This document shows, piece after piece, positions 1 to 12,000 of a stretch of 64,000 nt of DNA (position 1 is its first letter; the number at the start of each line of letters is the position of its first letter). This DNA is from Camarhynchus parvulus. Lineage: Eukaryota; Chordata; Aves; Passeriformes; Thraupidae. Where the stretch lies: NCBI RefSeq assembly GCF_901933205.1, contig NC_044576.1, forward strand, positions 12,867,024-12,931,023. The letters are read 5' to 3'. The position numbers and the translations under genes are program-made. The notes under the pieces are model-generated. The model saw nothing but the letters and a program-made list of their open reading frames with translations, was not told where the DNA came from and ran no database searches.

Positions 1-3000
1 AATTTAGCTTGTACTCATGTAAAAAACCCAAAAAGAGAAGTTGCTTAACATAAATTCTGGCAGGTGTGCAGTAATACTCATCTGAGTTATGTGGATATAA
101 GACATAACCTGGAAACTGCTTCTTGGTTGAGCCAGCAACCTTTGGCTTTCCCCTGTAACATTTTATGTAGTTATATGCTACCATCTATGGAACACAGTAA
201 TCCATTATACTTTGTTCATTTGGATGATGAGCACAGGCCACTGAGCCTCCACTTGAGAATCACCGACTTACCCTTTTTTTGAATTGGTTTTTCAAAAGAA
301 AATATTCTGTTCTTGTTTGCGTTCCTCTATCCCCTGGTGCAGCACTCAAGATTATGATGGATAAAATGTTTGTACTTACAAATGTCCTGCTACAGGTGCA
401 GTTATTTTGACAAAAGTTGTCTTTCCAGGAGAGTCTGTAAGAGCAAATCAGTTATCTAGTACCAATTTTTTAACCTGTAAGATATTCTGAGGTATGACTC
501 ATTCATTATAAGAATGTTTCATTACTTAGCTTTTGAATACTAGCATGGAAAAAGTGATCAATTTCTCTTGCTTCTTTCTGTTTTCACACAAACATTCAGG
601 TTGGGTTTTCATTTGAAGGTGTACCATGTTCAACAGCAGCAATAAAATCGTTTTTCTTTTCCCCTGAAAGGCAGAGATAGTGTCAGAACCATGATGTACA
701 GGCTGAAATTTCATATCAGGCAGAAATATCTGCCACCTGAAGAAGGAAAGAAAAAGCCCAAGAATAAAGGTTTTCAATAAATTTAGTTCTTCCCCCATAA
801 ATCTTTCTTCTCATTTGTGCTCGGCATGTAAAGGTTATGCTTATTATTTATGTTTTTATATGTATTTATTTATTCTATGACTGCTCATTTGTCATATCAG
901 TCTTACCTAAAAACATTGAATGAGTTTGCTATACTAATATAACAGAAAGCTATATTAGTAGCTCTTACTGTTTTACTAAGGCCCTGTAGGCAAAACAAGG
1001 TCAATAAAAGAAACCTCGTCTAGGTTTAGGAAACAAATGCATAAAACCTGTAACATTTTCATCATGTCTCATAAATCAGAGCTAGGCTTTCCTAAGCATT
1101 GCAAAACCCAAGAACATGAGCAAGTGCTTTCCTAGAGAGCTTTCAGTTTGATTAAGATGCAAAGAGGATATATGAGAACCAAACTCAAATTCTGTAATGA
1201 GCGTTGACCCAGGCTGTTAATAGCCAAAATCAGAACTGAATATTGATTCACTCTGCCTGATTGTTGAACAGGTTTTTTTTTTGTTATTTTTATGATCTTA
1301 CACTACATCAGTTCCAAAAACTCATGACTGCAGTTAGTTGTTTAATTGGTAAGACTATTTAGTCAAGCTATCCTGTTTGGAAGAAATACCCCATTTTTTT
1401 GTAGTTCTGGCTGTTTGTCTTGTAGTAATGAGGAAAAAGGCTTTATGACTTCCTTTTTTTTTTGGAGAAGAACTAGTACTGAGAAATAATATTGGTTATA
1501 CCTGTTATACCCCAGCCTTGAAAGGCAAAAGGAAATCTTGGGCATATTTAGCATTGGCTTACTTTGCATCTTAGATGGCTTCTTTATGATTGTCTTTGCA
1601 TGAAGGTGACTTGGATGAGAGGAAATCCCCTGGGATCTATTGTGCAGACAGGTTACTATAGAGGGTTTTTCCCCTGGCCCTTTCAGATAAGGTAACCTGC
1701 TTTCAAATAGTATTACCTTTAAATAGCATGCCTGGCCAGTTCTGTCAGATTGTGTTAGGAAACTCTTGTTCTACCTCTGTTTGGAAAAGAAGAGTAATAT
1801 TATTACATAACAGTTGAAGTAGTTTCTGTTATGTGAGTGTGGGGAAAAAAAACCCAATAAGGTTAACAAAAGATATTGCTAATCTTACTATGCTTAATTT
1901 CTTAAGCTTTTAAATATAAAAAAACCCACATGTATCAAAAAATGTTATTAAAAAAACGCCCAACAAAAACCCAAACTGAAATGAAAATAAAAAGCAGCCC
2001 CAACACCTTGAACACCACACCAAAAAAGTTTGGAATATTAACCAGTACAGAAATCAATATGAATGTAGACTCCTTAACTTTCTCTATCATCCTGCTGAAC
2101 AGTTTAGGAAGAAGCTTTAAGTGACCTTCATGCTGCTTGTAAATAATGTAGTGGTTAGGTAAGAGTTTTAAGCAGTAGTCGTTATGACCACGAAGTATAG
2201 AAATTCCAAGATTACCTGTCGGGTTTTCAGACCTACCATTGCACCATTAGTTTTGTGCTGTGTTGTGAAAAGCCTGCCATAGGATGGAGAGAGGCTCTGT
2301 ACAGTGAGTGTGTGATGATGGAAGAATCAGATTCTTAGAATGCTTGCTTTGCAGTTTTCTTGGGTGCGTTTCCCTACTTTTTTGTTATTGTTATATAAAA
2401 TTTCCCTTTTTTATTCTTCTATACACTGTTTTTGACCAGAATATGTTTTAATGCTTAATTAACTGTAGTGGAGGTGGAAGTAGCTGTCACCTTCTGTATT
2501 GTATTTATGTGGGTATGGAGACTGTGGGTTTAACTCTGCACTTGCATAGAATTCCAGAACACAAAACTTCAGTTTCTGGATTGGATATTGCAGTCTAGTT
2601 TTAATATGAAAAGAATGTTCTTTTGTAGCATTCTTTGTCACCTGCAAAATGTTTTACTCAATTGCAATGCCACTTTACTAGAAAGGCTTGCTGCAAGGCG
2701 TGTTTTGAAGGAGATTGAAAACAATGTCATTTGACTTCTGCTGACTACTTAAAAGGAAAACTTTAAAGGTAAACTTAAAGGAAAATAACTTTAAAGGATA
2801 ACTTAAAAGGGTAGTGTAGGGATGGTTCTTCTCTTGACTTGGTAAAGAAAGAGACTTCATGCCTGCTGGTTCTGTTGTTTAGCTGAGATACTGGGATTGA
2901 AGATAATAACAGAAATATTAGTGGTCTTGTCCACCTGTTGAATCATGTACCAACTTCAGTAAGAACTTGTAAATGTTCTCTGAAAACAAGTTTTAACTAT

Positions 3001-3092
3001 GAACTCTACATCTGAACTGAGTTACTAAGTAGCTTCTTATATTTTTCAATATATAAATTTTTATATGTATTTGTTTATTAATCTGTAAATAA
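1..3092 (+). other. KCNMA1 upstream intron, segment 1
   Basis: AT-rich non-coding sequence with short chance frames on both strands. An A/C-rich low-complexity stretch lies at 1911-2030; the frame it opens is compositional (Lys/Thr/Pro-rich) and not a gene. A small minisatellite at 2747-2810 is listed separately. No exon or RNA gene was recognised. Assignment to the intron is inferred from the downstream exon, assuming no nested gene. Confidence 0.7.
2747..2810 (+). repeat. Minisatellite, five copies of about 13 bp (ACTTTAAAGG core)
   Basis: The core ACTTNAAAGG recurs at about 2747, 2760, 2773, 2788 and 2801, alternating between ACTTAAAAGG/ACTTAAAGG and ACTTTAAAGG. Spacing is 13-15 bp. It is a short, diverged tandem array within the intron. 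Confidence 0.8.
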
Positions 3093-3262
3093 GAGTAATG
3101 GTGAAGCACTGGCACAGGTTGCTCAGAGAAGCTGTGGATGTTGCATCCCTGGAGATGTTCAATGCCAGGCTGGATGGGTCTGGTGAAACATGTCCCTGCA
3201 TATGGCAGGGAAATTAGAACTTGATGATCTTTAAGGATCCTTCCAACTCAAGCCATTCCATG
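3093..3262 (+). mobile_element. CR1 LINE, 5'-truncated 3' end, sense
   Basis: The segment begins near GAAGCACTGGCACAGGTTGC and runs through the typical CR1 3' sequence: CTGTGGATG, CATCCCTGGAGATGTTCAA, GCCAGGCTGGATGG, and GATGATCTTTAAGGATCCTTCCAACTC. It ends in the degenerate ATTC-type terminal repeat CCATTCCATGGAAT. This is non-LTR retrotransposon DNA covering only the last part of the reverse-transcriptase reading frame region and the 3' UTR, so it is dead. CR1 is the dominant bird interspersed repeat, and this copy supports the avian call. Confidence 0.93.
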
Positions 3263-5532
3263 GAATATTTATTGCAACACATAATACCCGAGAGCTGCAG
3301 CTATTACATAATCATTCTCTTGGAAGAAATTCTGGCCTTCTGGAAAAAAGTTTTATGATAATTAAATTTCTTTGATCACTTTCTTATTTCTACAGAACAA
3401 GCCTTTTTAGTGATACCATCATTAAACAAAGGTATCTAGTTCTACAGTCTAATGGTTAGCATTGTAGCAGAGCTCTGGTATTCAGATGTTTAATTCTTCA
3501 TTGGTCCCTTGACAGGGTTTTGCCCTCATTCATGTTTCCAATTTGCTGACATTTATCACAAGAGAATTGTGTGAGGGTTTTTTTCCTTCACGGGTAAAGA
3601 CTCAAGATGAACAACTGCTAAGTGATGGTTTTCATCATAGAAAGGCATTGTAATGTCTCTTATACTTTTGACACCCTGTGTTCAGATGGTACACTGGATT
3701 AAATATTAATATTGGACACAGTTAAAGTAGTACCACATGTAAAACAAGACAAAAAACCAATTCTCACAAAGTAGAGATTGTTTGGGGCACTTAATTCACT
3801 CATTTGCCTCTTTCATTTTAGACATATGGATAGCAATAATAGCATCACTCTGTGCTGTCATACCTGCCTGTATGCTCTAAACTGATTGGACACTGTCTTA
3901 TCTACTCATCCAGATGATCAAACATGTGCACTTCTTTAGTGAGATAATTCTGTAATTTAATAGCTTGGAGCACAGTCTGTAATCCTCAGACTCTGAATTT
4001 TATCTGCTGGCTAAGGAATTTATATATTACCTATACCTTGTTGCTAAGCAGATTCAGGGGTTTTACATCTTTTTATCTTTAAATTTTTTCTGTCATGTTT
4101 AATACTGACAGTGTGATTACATCACAAATGGTACGTGTGCAGAAATATCCTAAAAGTCTTAAAGTTTTTGCAACTTTTTGAAATGCAGGTCACTTTCAAT
4201 TTGTTCACTTTTAATGCTGATCAGGAATGGAAAACACAATGTGATAGTATAAGCTTTTAATTAAAAAAAAATCTTTGTATGGATTTCTAATTCTGCCAGT
4301 GTTTCTGAAAAAAATGTTATGAGAAAACCACTATCCTTGGACAACTTTGTGAGACAAAGTAAAGATGCATGGAAAAGTATAACCAGCCATACAATTTTTA
4401 TGGGATTTATACAAGAGTCCTACTAAATGCATTTTGACTGTAGTTTGATTAGCCTTATTTATATTTCTAATGCTCACATCCACTCCTTTCCTTACCACAA
4501 AATATTGTGAATTATAATAAATGGAAGTAAATCTTAATTGTGAATATCCCTGAATCCAAGGAATTGATGTTGATTTAACTTACTTGACGTTTAGTTTAAT
4601 TTAATTATGGGAAGTCTCTGTTGTTAACTAGCAGAGAGTGTACATGGTTGCCTCATTATGTTGCTATGATAGTGTGTGGCTGTTGTGTTTGCTCATTGTC
4701 TTGATGCTTGTTTACTCAGAGCCCTCAGGGAAAACCATATGAAATAATTTTGTGATCATTTTTCCAGAAACAATAACAAAAAAAATCTTAGTGTTTTCCA
4801 GTTTTCAAAACTGACAAAAGCCAGTGAAACTTAGCTACTTTATAGCATAGCTTCAACACAAGTGGAATATATTGGTTTGGATTTGGAAACCCCACCATAA
4901 CTTCTTATGAAACAAGGATTTCTAGAAATAATATCCAGCTGAAGGTTGATATTTTCATATAGTATCTAAACAAGCATTAGAACTTTTTTTGGCAGTCACT
5001 GAATTACAGTGCTTTAGTGTTCTATGGGAAGCTGCAGCAGTGTGCAGCAGCCACATGTGGGTGGCATGATGTGGGAACAGAAAGCTGTAGCTGATGAAAA
5101 AGTTAATGCTGCATTAGTTCCTGCGTCAGAAATCTGTGCCAGTGTACCTGGCTTAAATGCTGTTAGCCCACTGTGACCATTGCCAGGCTTGTAATTTCTG
5201 TTAGGTTGCAACACAAGACAAACTTTCAACAATTGCAGTGTGGTTACCTGGTATTCCAAGGTGCCTCATGAACTGATTGAACAGAGACATGGAGAGGGAA
5301 GTTCTACTGATACAATACTTTGTTCCCAGTTATTGAAGTTAAAATTCATACCAGTCTGTCATGAAGTGAATGACAATAGTTTTTGGAGAATCTTCTGATT
5401 TTCAAGTGAGTAATATGACATGATTCTAGAACAATTAGAGGCACTCAATCAGCATTTGCTACATACATATTTATAAGAAATGGAGTATGTTAATTGAGAT
5501 GGAGATTTTAATTTCAAGAGCCATAAGGAGCC
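3263..5532 (+). other. KCNMA1 upstream intron, segment 2
   Basis: Unique AT-rich sequence. A minus-strand open frame at 5014-5259 has no recognised domain. Nothing else is supportable. Confidence 0.65.

Positions 5533-5569
<37 letters not shown>
5533..5569. repeat. (AT)n microsatellite
   Basis: About 18 AT dinucleotide units with a single C interruption at 5542. It is a likely polymorphic length marker, and a minus-strand frame through it gives a spurious Ile/Tyr run. Confidence 0.95.
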
Positions 5570-8500
5570 GCAAAGCACAATCTGTGCAACATATCTGAAC
5601 AATAAGCTTGTGGCTTGAATTTGGTTATGAAATTTAGAAAGCGAAGCGTGTTAAACAATTTGCTTTTGAGGAACTAGAACTTCTTCCTGTCCTGACCAGA
5701 ATGTCACCTGTGGCTCATTTGCTTTTAGCCATTTCTTGGATATATTGAAGTAGTCTTGATCTACAGCATATATCTTGTATTTGAATGTGATTTAGAGGCA
5801 GACCAAGAAATTTCTATCAGCAATTGATTTTTTTAGTTCTAAGATATGTAACCCTAATTACACTTACTCACTAAAGGATAGGTAGTGGAAGATAAAAAAA
5901 GCAAACAAAAATATAAATATTGCAAATGAGTGCAAGAGGTGAGACCAGCCTTTCAAGCAAATCAGGATGTGATTGTGGACTGTAGCACCAAATTAATATT
6001 GCTCCCAGAGATTTTTTTCTGTTGTTTACGGGGATTTGTTTGTTTTTTGTTTTTGAGCAGGAAAAGCAAGTATGCATTTGTCCCGCTGTGCTTTGCTGTG
6101 ATCTTTCAAGGAAACAGTGCCGTTTTTTCATGTACATTCCCTAAGTATGAATTTCCATTTAGTATGGCACTATTCCGCACACCCCCCAAAGAATGCCCCA
6201 AAACCCACACCCAAACATCAAATCCAAACAAGTTCTCATTTTACATTAGTGGTGGGCATTAAAGTTTGAAATGACAGGAAATCCTAGATCTTGCCTGGTT
6301 TTCTTCACTATGGCCTAAAATGGACTCTATTCTAGATAAATACAGATGAGCATGATCGTCACAGGATGCAGCTTTGTGGCTTCTTGTGGTCATTTAAGGC
6401 AACATATCCTGTCTGCTTCTGACAGCTGTGAGGTCAGAAAAGGAGTTTCATAGTTCTTTTGCTTTCAGCACCCTTGAATGATGTTTTCTCACATATCACT
6501 GTACTATCACTTCCTATGGCAGGCTGCAAAAATGGTTTTTGAGAAGAGCTTTTCCTGATTTTTTTTTTCAAATTAAACTTTATCACTGGCATAATGCCTC
6601 ATCCCATTAAATGCTGTTTATTCTTATACTGAGGACTCATTGGACCCACCCCTTAAAGGACAGTAAAGTTCAGGGCAAGTAGTGCTCTGTTTTACTTGGA
6701 CATGGTTTTTGTAGACCTTTTTCCTCATTTTATAACTTTTATCTTGATGTGCCCAAGACCAGAATAACAAGAGAGAGCCTCAATACCCCTGAAAGGGCTA
6801 TTTTGACAGATGTCTTATCTAAAATTGTGCTTTTTGAAAACAGTGTTAGCTTTTCTATTAGTGTGAAAAGTAAACATATGGTTAGGCTAAGAGGGAATTC
6901 ATCCCATATTATTTAAACTATGACAACCTGGCTAGAATTCTTCAGGTGTCTCTTTCAGTAACTATAAAAAAAGGAAAGCCCACCAATTAAACTTTTAAAG
7001 GAACTGAAACCAGCAATGAGCAATGTAAATTGCTCCTGTTGTAGTGCCTCATGTTTCTGTTGGTGAAAGATTAAGTCTGTGTAAAACCTGTTTAGAGTGA
7101 GATAAAGCAGGAATAAAAGGGCATATGAAAGAAATCAGTGGAAAAACACAGGCTAGCAGGACTAATCCAGATTACTTCTTGCCTACGAAGTATCTGAATA
7201 ATAGGTATGATCATTTCTTACTGTTTTTTACAGGGGTAATTTTGTGATTGGCAGCTGAAATTCCTAACAACAAGAAGGATCTCCAAGGAAGGGAGGGTTT
7301 AAAGACATCTTGTCCTTTTCAAAATGAGTAAAAAACATTTTTGGAAACTGGCCAAGAGTGTTTCCAACTCTGTATTTTACCACATTTTGTAATTTTGTAT
7401 TTTAATCTAGGAAGTGTTTTGCCCTAATAGTTGAGAGTATCTAATTGTAGGGCTCAGTATTAGGAATTGCTTGTTTGCAATTGGTGCAAGTGTTCCTAAT
7501 GGCACAATAGCCATTCTCTTCTCACTTTGATTGCTTACAAAAGAGACTATTCCCTATTTCTATGATTTCAGGATTTTGGTTTCTCTTATATAATGGACTG
7601 TCAGCTACTCATTTTGGTTTTATGATTTAAACCGCTAGCTCTTTGCAGATCATGCAAAATAAATCAATTGCTTCTGTATGATCTTGAAACATCCTTCATT
7701 ACTCATGTGAGATTGTCTTTTAACATCACCCTAGCAGGAGCATGTTAGAGGTCCTATATTAGACACAGAATAGTGTGCTAAGTAGTGCATTAAAATGACA
7801 ACATAAGTGGTAGTTGGGAGCAGTATTCACTATTTCAGAAGAAGTTCAGTTTGGTATTGCTGTTTGTCATTGAATGAGTGCCACTATTTGATCCCTTGGT
7901 TTTTTGTCCCTCATGATTGGCACTGTTGACAATGGTTTGGCACAATGCAAAGAAGTTCATCAGAACATCAGAGCACGTGGAAGTTCAGGAAATGCAATTC
8001 TCTGAAATGTACATGCAGTCTCTCTGAAAGTTAGCTCCTTTTTCAGTACGGAACTCTCTGAATGTTTGTCTTCTTATTATGATATTAAAAATAGTTTTAT
8101 TTAATCTAGCACTATGACTATATTAGGTCTGAGGGAGGAATGTTCCACTCTTGACATGCTGGTATACATGTGCAAATCATCAGATGTCATAGTTAACTTG
8201 GTGAAGGTTTGGCGATGCTAATATTGCTGTTCTTTCTGAAGATCTCAGGCAGGCAATGAAAATTTTAACTGCTGGAAAGTCTTTTTAGGAGAGGATGCTT
8301 CAGGACTGTGCTGAACAGCACTAAATATACTGGTAAGACAAGATGCATCAACAACTAATAAAAATAAAGCAAGCTTCCTCAAATATTCAATCTTACACCT
8401 TTATTTTATCATTAGTTTGAAGCACGAGTGTTGCTTGCAGACAGCCAAGGTGAAATATCTTTGTTAAACTGCATGCTGACAAGCATCTTAGTACATGGAA

Positions 8501-9040
8501 CATAATAATGAATTATTATCTGCCTGCAGAACAGCATTTCCTTACCTCTATATCAGTTTTGGAGTCAATCAGGGCAATGTCCTAAGAGCTGGGATTTTTA
8601 GATAATACCCCTTATGAAGTGCAAAACAAGGTCAAAACCAGTAAATGAATAGTGACATGTTTTAGAACCACCCTTGATAAGAAGGCTTTTGTGTATAAAA
8701 GTTCTCAGAAACTGGGCTGTGTTTTGAACTCCTGTCTCTAATCACATAAAGATTAGGGCCCATGGAGTGAGCAAACCTGTTTTGATTAATGTAACCTCTT
8801 TTGTACTGATTTCAATGTTGAAGGTATGAAAAAAGGTTTTTACCAGAAAACCACCCAGAAATTCCCCCAAGATGCCTTCAAACAAGCTTTTCTGTGAATA
8901 ACTTAAGGGCTTCTTCCAAAACTTGATTAAACTGCCAGACTGGATACTATAAATATTGGTGATGTGCTCTCAGTATACTATGAATAGTACTGATCACATC
9001 ACCTATCAAAAGACTTAGCAGTAATGTAAAGCATGTGGAA
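5570..9040 (+). other. KCNMA1 upstream intron, segment 3
   Basis: Unique intronic sequence with overlapping chance frames at 5871-6262 on both strands. The plus frame runs through an A/C-rich stretch at 6178-6231, which explains its Pro/Thr/Asn-rich end. No gene was recognised. Confidence 0.65.
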
Positions 9041-9092
9041 ACAAAAAAAAAAAACACACCAAAAAAACCACCAAAACAACAACAAAAAACCC
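9041..9092. repeat. A-rich/(AAC)n low-complexity tract
   Basis: An A run of 12 at 9043-9054 is followed by CACACC, AAAAAAACC, AAAAC and AACAAC units. It contains no G over about 50 nt. It could be a decayed poly(A) or simple repeat; I see no retroposed body attached to it. Confidence 0.8.
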
Positions 9093-12000
9093 ATAGAAAA
9101 CAACTGCCAGCTGCCTGAGGTAAAAAAGAAATATTCTAAATTGTTCAGTATTTCTCTGTTATTTTTAAAATTCCTCCTGAAGATGTTGATGCTCTCAGGC
9201 ACACAATAACTGGAGGAGATACGAAAGTGACCACTAAGCCAATCTGATTAATGACATGGTCTTTTCCTTATTTAATAGACCTGATTTTACCTGCTGGTTA
9301 AACTGATGGTACTGTGTATGTGGATTGCATAATGCAGATGTAAAGTTACTGTAATTAAATAATACTGAAACTGTCTGCAAAGGGTTAACTGTGGCAGTTC
9401 TCTATCGTAAATTCAAGCGAACAAAATATTTCACTGAGTAGGAGCACGGACATTTTGATCAGAAGGTCATTGTCCTATTAATAAGGAACTAATAGGTTTT
9501 CCAAATGAATGACTTGTATTTTCAATTTGAGGAGAGGTGAGAATACGAGGTGATAGAACTGAGGTTCAGTTGAGAGTTTAATCCATGTATCAAGAACCTT
9601 TGTCACTGAAATGATGGTGAATAGATGAATTCATTTACAAAGTGTAATGAGTTCCTATTGAGAATTAATTATCTTGGAACTTAGTTCTGAAACTGGAAGC
9701 ATATTTGACCCTCGAAATCAATCTTTCTTTTTCTCCCTTCATACCACCAGAAACTAGATAAAACTTCATGAGTTCAACATGATGGAAGTTAGGATTTATA
9801 TTTTAAAATGTTTTTTAACACATTGTAGTGCAAGTATGGACGGTGTTCTTATTCTCTTTCTTAGTTCTAGTACATGTCTGAATTCTGACTGCAATTCTTC
9901 CTGCATATTGTTGACCTTCAGTTAATATATGTGGTGGTTTGTACTTTTGAGGGAAGGAAGGCATTGTTACATCCTAATGTGGTTGAACACCTGGAAACGT
10001 CAAGAGAAAAGCCAAAGATGATTTTGGAATTTAAGGCAGAGAACAACAGTGAGAGGATAAAAGCCTCAGATATTGGCAGGAAAAAGAGGAAAATAATGGG
10101 AGGAACAGTGTCTGTCACAGAGAGAGACATTCAGAATAACAGACTAAGTGGCAATGCAGATTATATGACTGGATTTTGTTATGTGAATTGTGAGGCAATT
10201 GGCCTGGGCTGTTGCATCAAATTAGTATATTCCTAGAAAGTAAATAGTATTTATAAAGTAGGAAATTTTTGGTTTGGTTGTTAATTTATTTCTGTCAGTT
10301 CATATCTTTGCTTCCTCTTTTTTCTCTTATGGCAGTACTGTATTGAAGGGGAGTTATAGCTGCAATTGCTGTGAATTCTTATAATCTATTAAATGCTTTA
10401 AAATTGGTTAATCTTAAAAAGACAACCCTCTAAAATCTAGATTTTTTCATTATTAAAGTAGTTTTAAAAATTAATCTTGTTCATAGATTTTTTTTAATAT
10501 CTTCAGTTTTCCTTGTAAATTGTGGATTGTGCTCACAGAAATTCAGTGTAGATGACAGGCGAGACTGATTTTCAGTATTGATTGTAAGCATTCTTTCTAA
10601 TTGTAGGACAGAATACTCTTCAGTTCTTCAGTTTTTCCAAAATTCTGTAAGAAGTTGAATGAAATCTTTATATTTATGCTCGTGGCTGCTTATGCAGTTG
10701 GTTCTTGTTGATTTTAAAGGTTCAAGATTGCATAAATGATTAATTTCGCTTTGTATGTAAGCCTCCAATCTTCAGAGCTCTTCTAGAATATTCTCTGAAG
10801 GGATACCTTAGACCTCGTAACTGGTAAAATTGTCATTAATCCTATCTTTGCCAAATGCATGCGATGCCTTTCTAGATGTGTAGTAGGTTTAGGCAATACA
10901 AGTGTTTGGTTTTTCAAAGCAGGTTGAATTGTACCAATGAATAGTCAGCCTGTGTAACCTAGGAAACTGACTGTGCCAGTTCTTCAGGTCCTGTTCTTCA
11001 CTCGTCTCCTAAGTCACCACCTCAGTATCACGTCCTCTGTCCCGAAGTTCTGAACTACTGGATTTATATAGAATAAATCCAGTAGTTTCAATTCTTTCAG
11101 AGTTTACACGTACATGTGAGCAGCTGGGGAGGAATAGGGAACTATGTGGTTGCCCAACCATGCTTTGTGGTAAGTGAGGCTGGTGATCATCTGCCCTACT
11201 AAATCTGTCCCAGTTAAAAATGTGTGTAAACACTATAGCTACTTTCAAAGAAGAAAAACCAACCAAGCAACCAATGTACAGAAACCCCTCCAAAAATCCC
11301 CAACCCAAAAATTAAAAACCACAACAAAAAAGGGCCTGATTGCAGCTGGTGGTTCAAGAAAAGATAAAGATATCCTCTCATCCATTATGTCACTGAAATT
11401 ATTGATTAATTACAATTGAATTTGTTTATGAAAGGTGTTCCAGAATAGGTCTGCTTTTCATTGGTGATTGACATGATACCTAAGCAACTGGCATAACGTT
11501 GGTATTTGAAGCAATACATTCCAGCTGCCCTGGGGATGGTGCACATTATGATGACCATGCCTTTCACTACTTTACCCTTATAGGTATTCCCTCAGTGGTC
11601 TGCCAAACCCTGCTGCATCGTGTTTTGAAATCTGCCTTTGTCATAAAGTTTCCATTGAAGGAGCAGAACCTGAAATCTAAGACGATGAGCGCTGGAGCAG
11701 TAAATCCTGTTCTTGTGCAGTTGTGTGCAGTTTATAAGCATCTCTGGCACAGATCACTTTATTAAAGCAACATCTGCTACAAGCACTGTACTTGGATTAG
11801 GGATGACAGCCATTTGCAGCCAAATGAACTCTTAAAAATAGAAGATATTTAAGTTTGACAAGGATTAATGTTTTATTAGCTTGCTAAATTCTGAAGGTTT
11901 ACAGTAGCACTTTCTGTGGTTGTTTTCTGTGGATGCTCTTTATATTTAGTCTAATGTAAGTGTGATCTGCATCACCAGTTTTCTCACCTTGCCTTATAAG

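Noticed and set aside
1930..2124. Lys/Thr/Pro-rich plus-strand frame
   Set aside because: It is generated by A/C-rich low-complexity DNA; the same composition occurs in non-coding tracts at 6178, 9041 and 11247.
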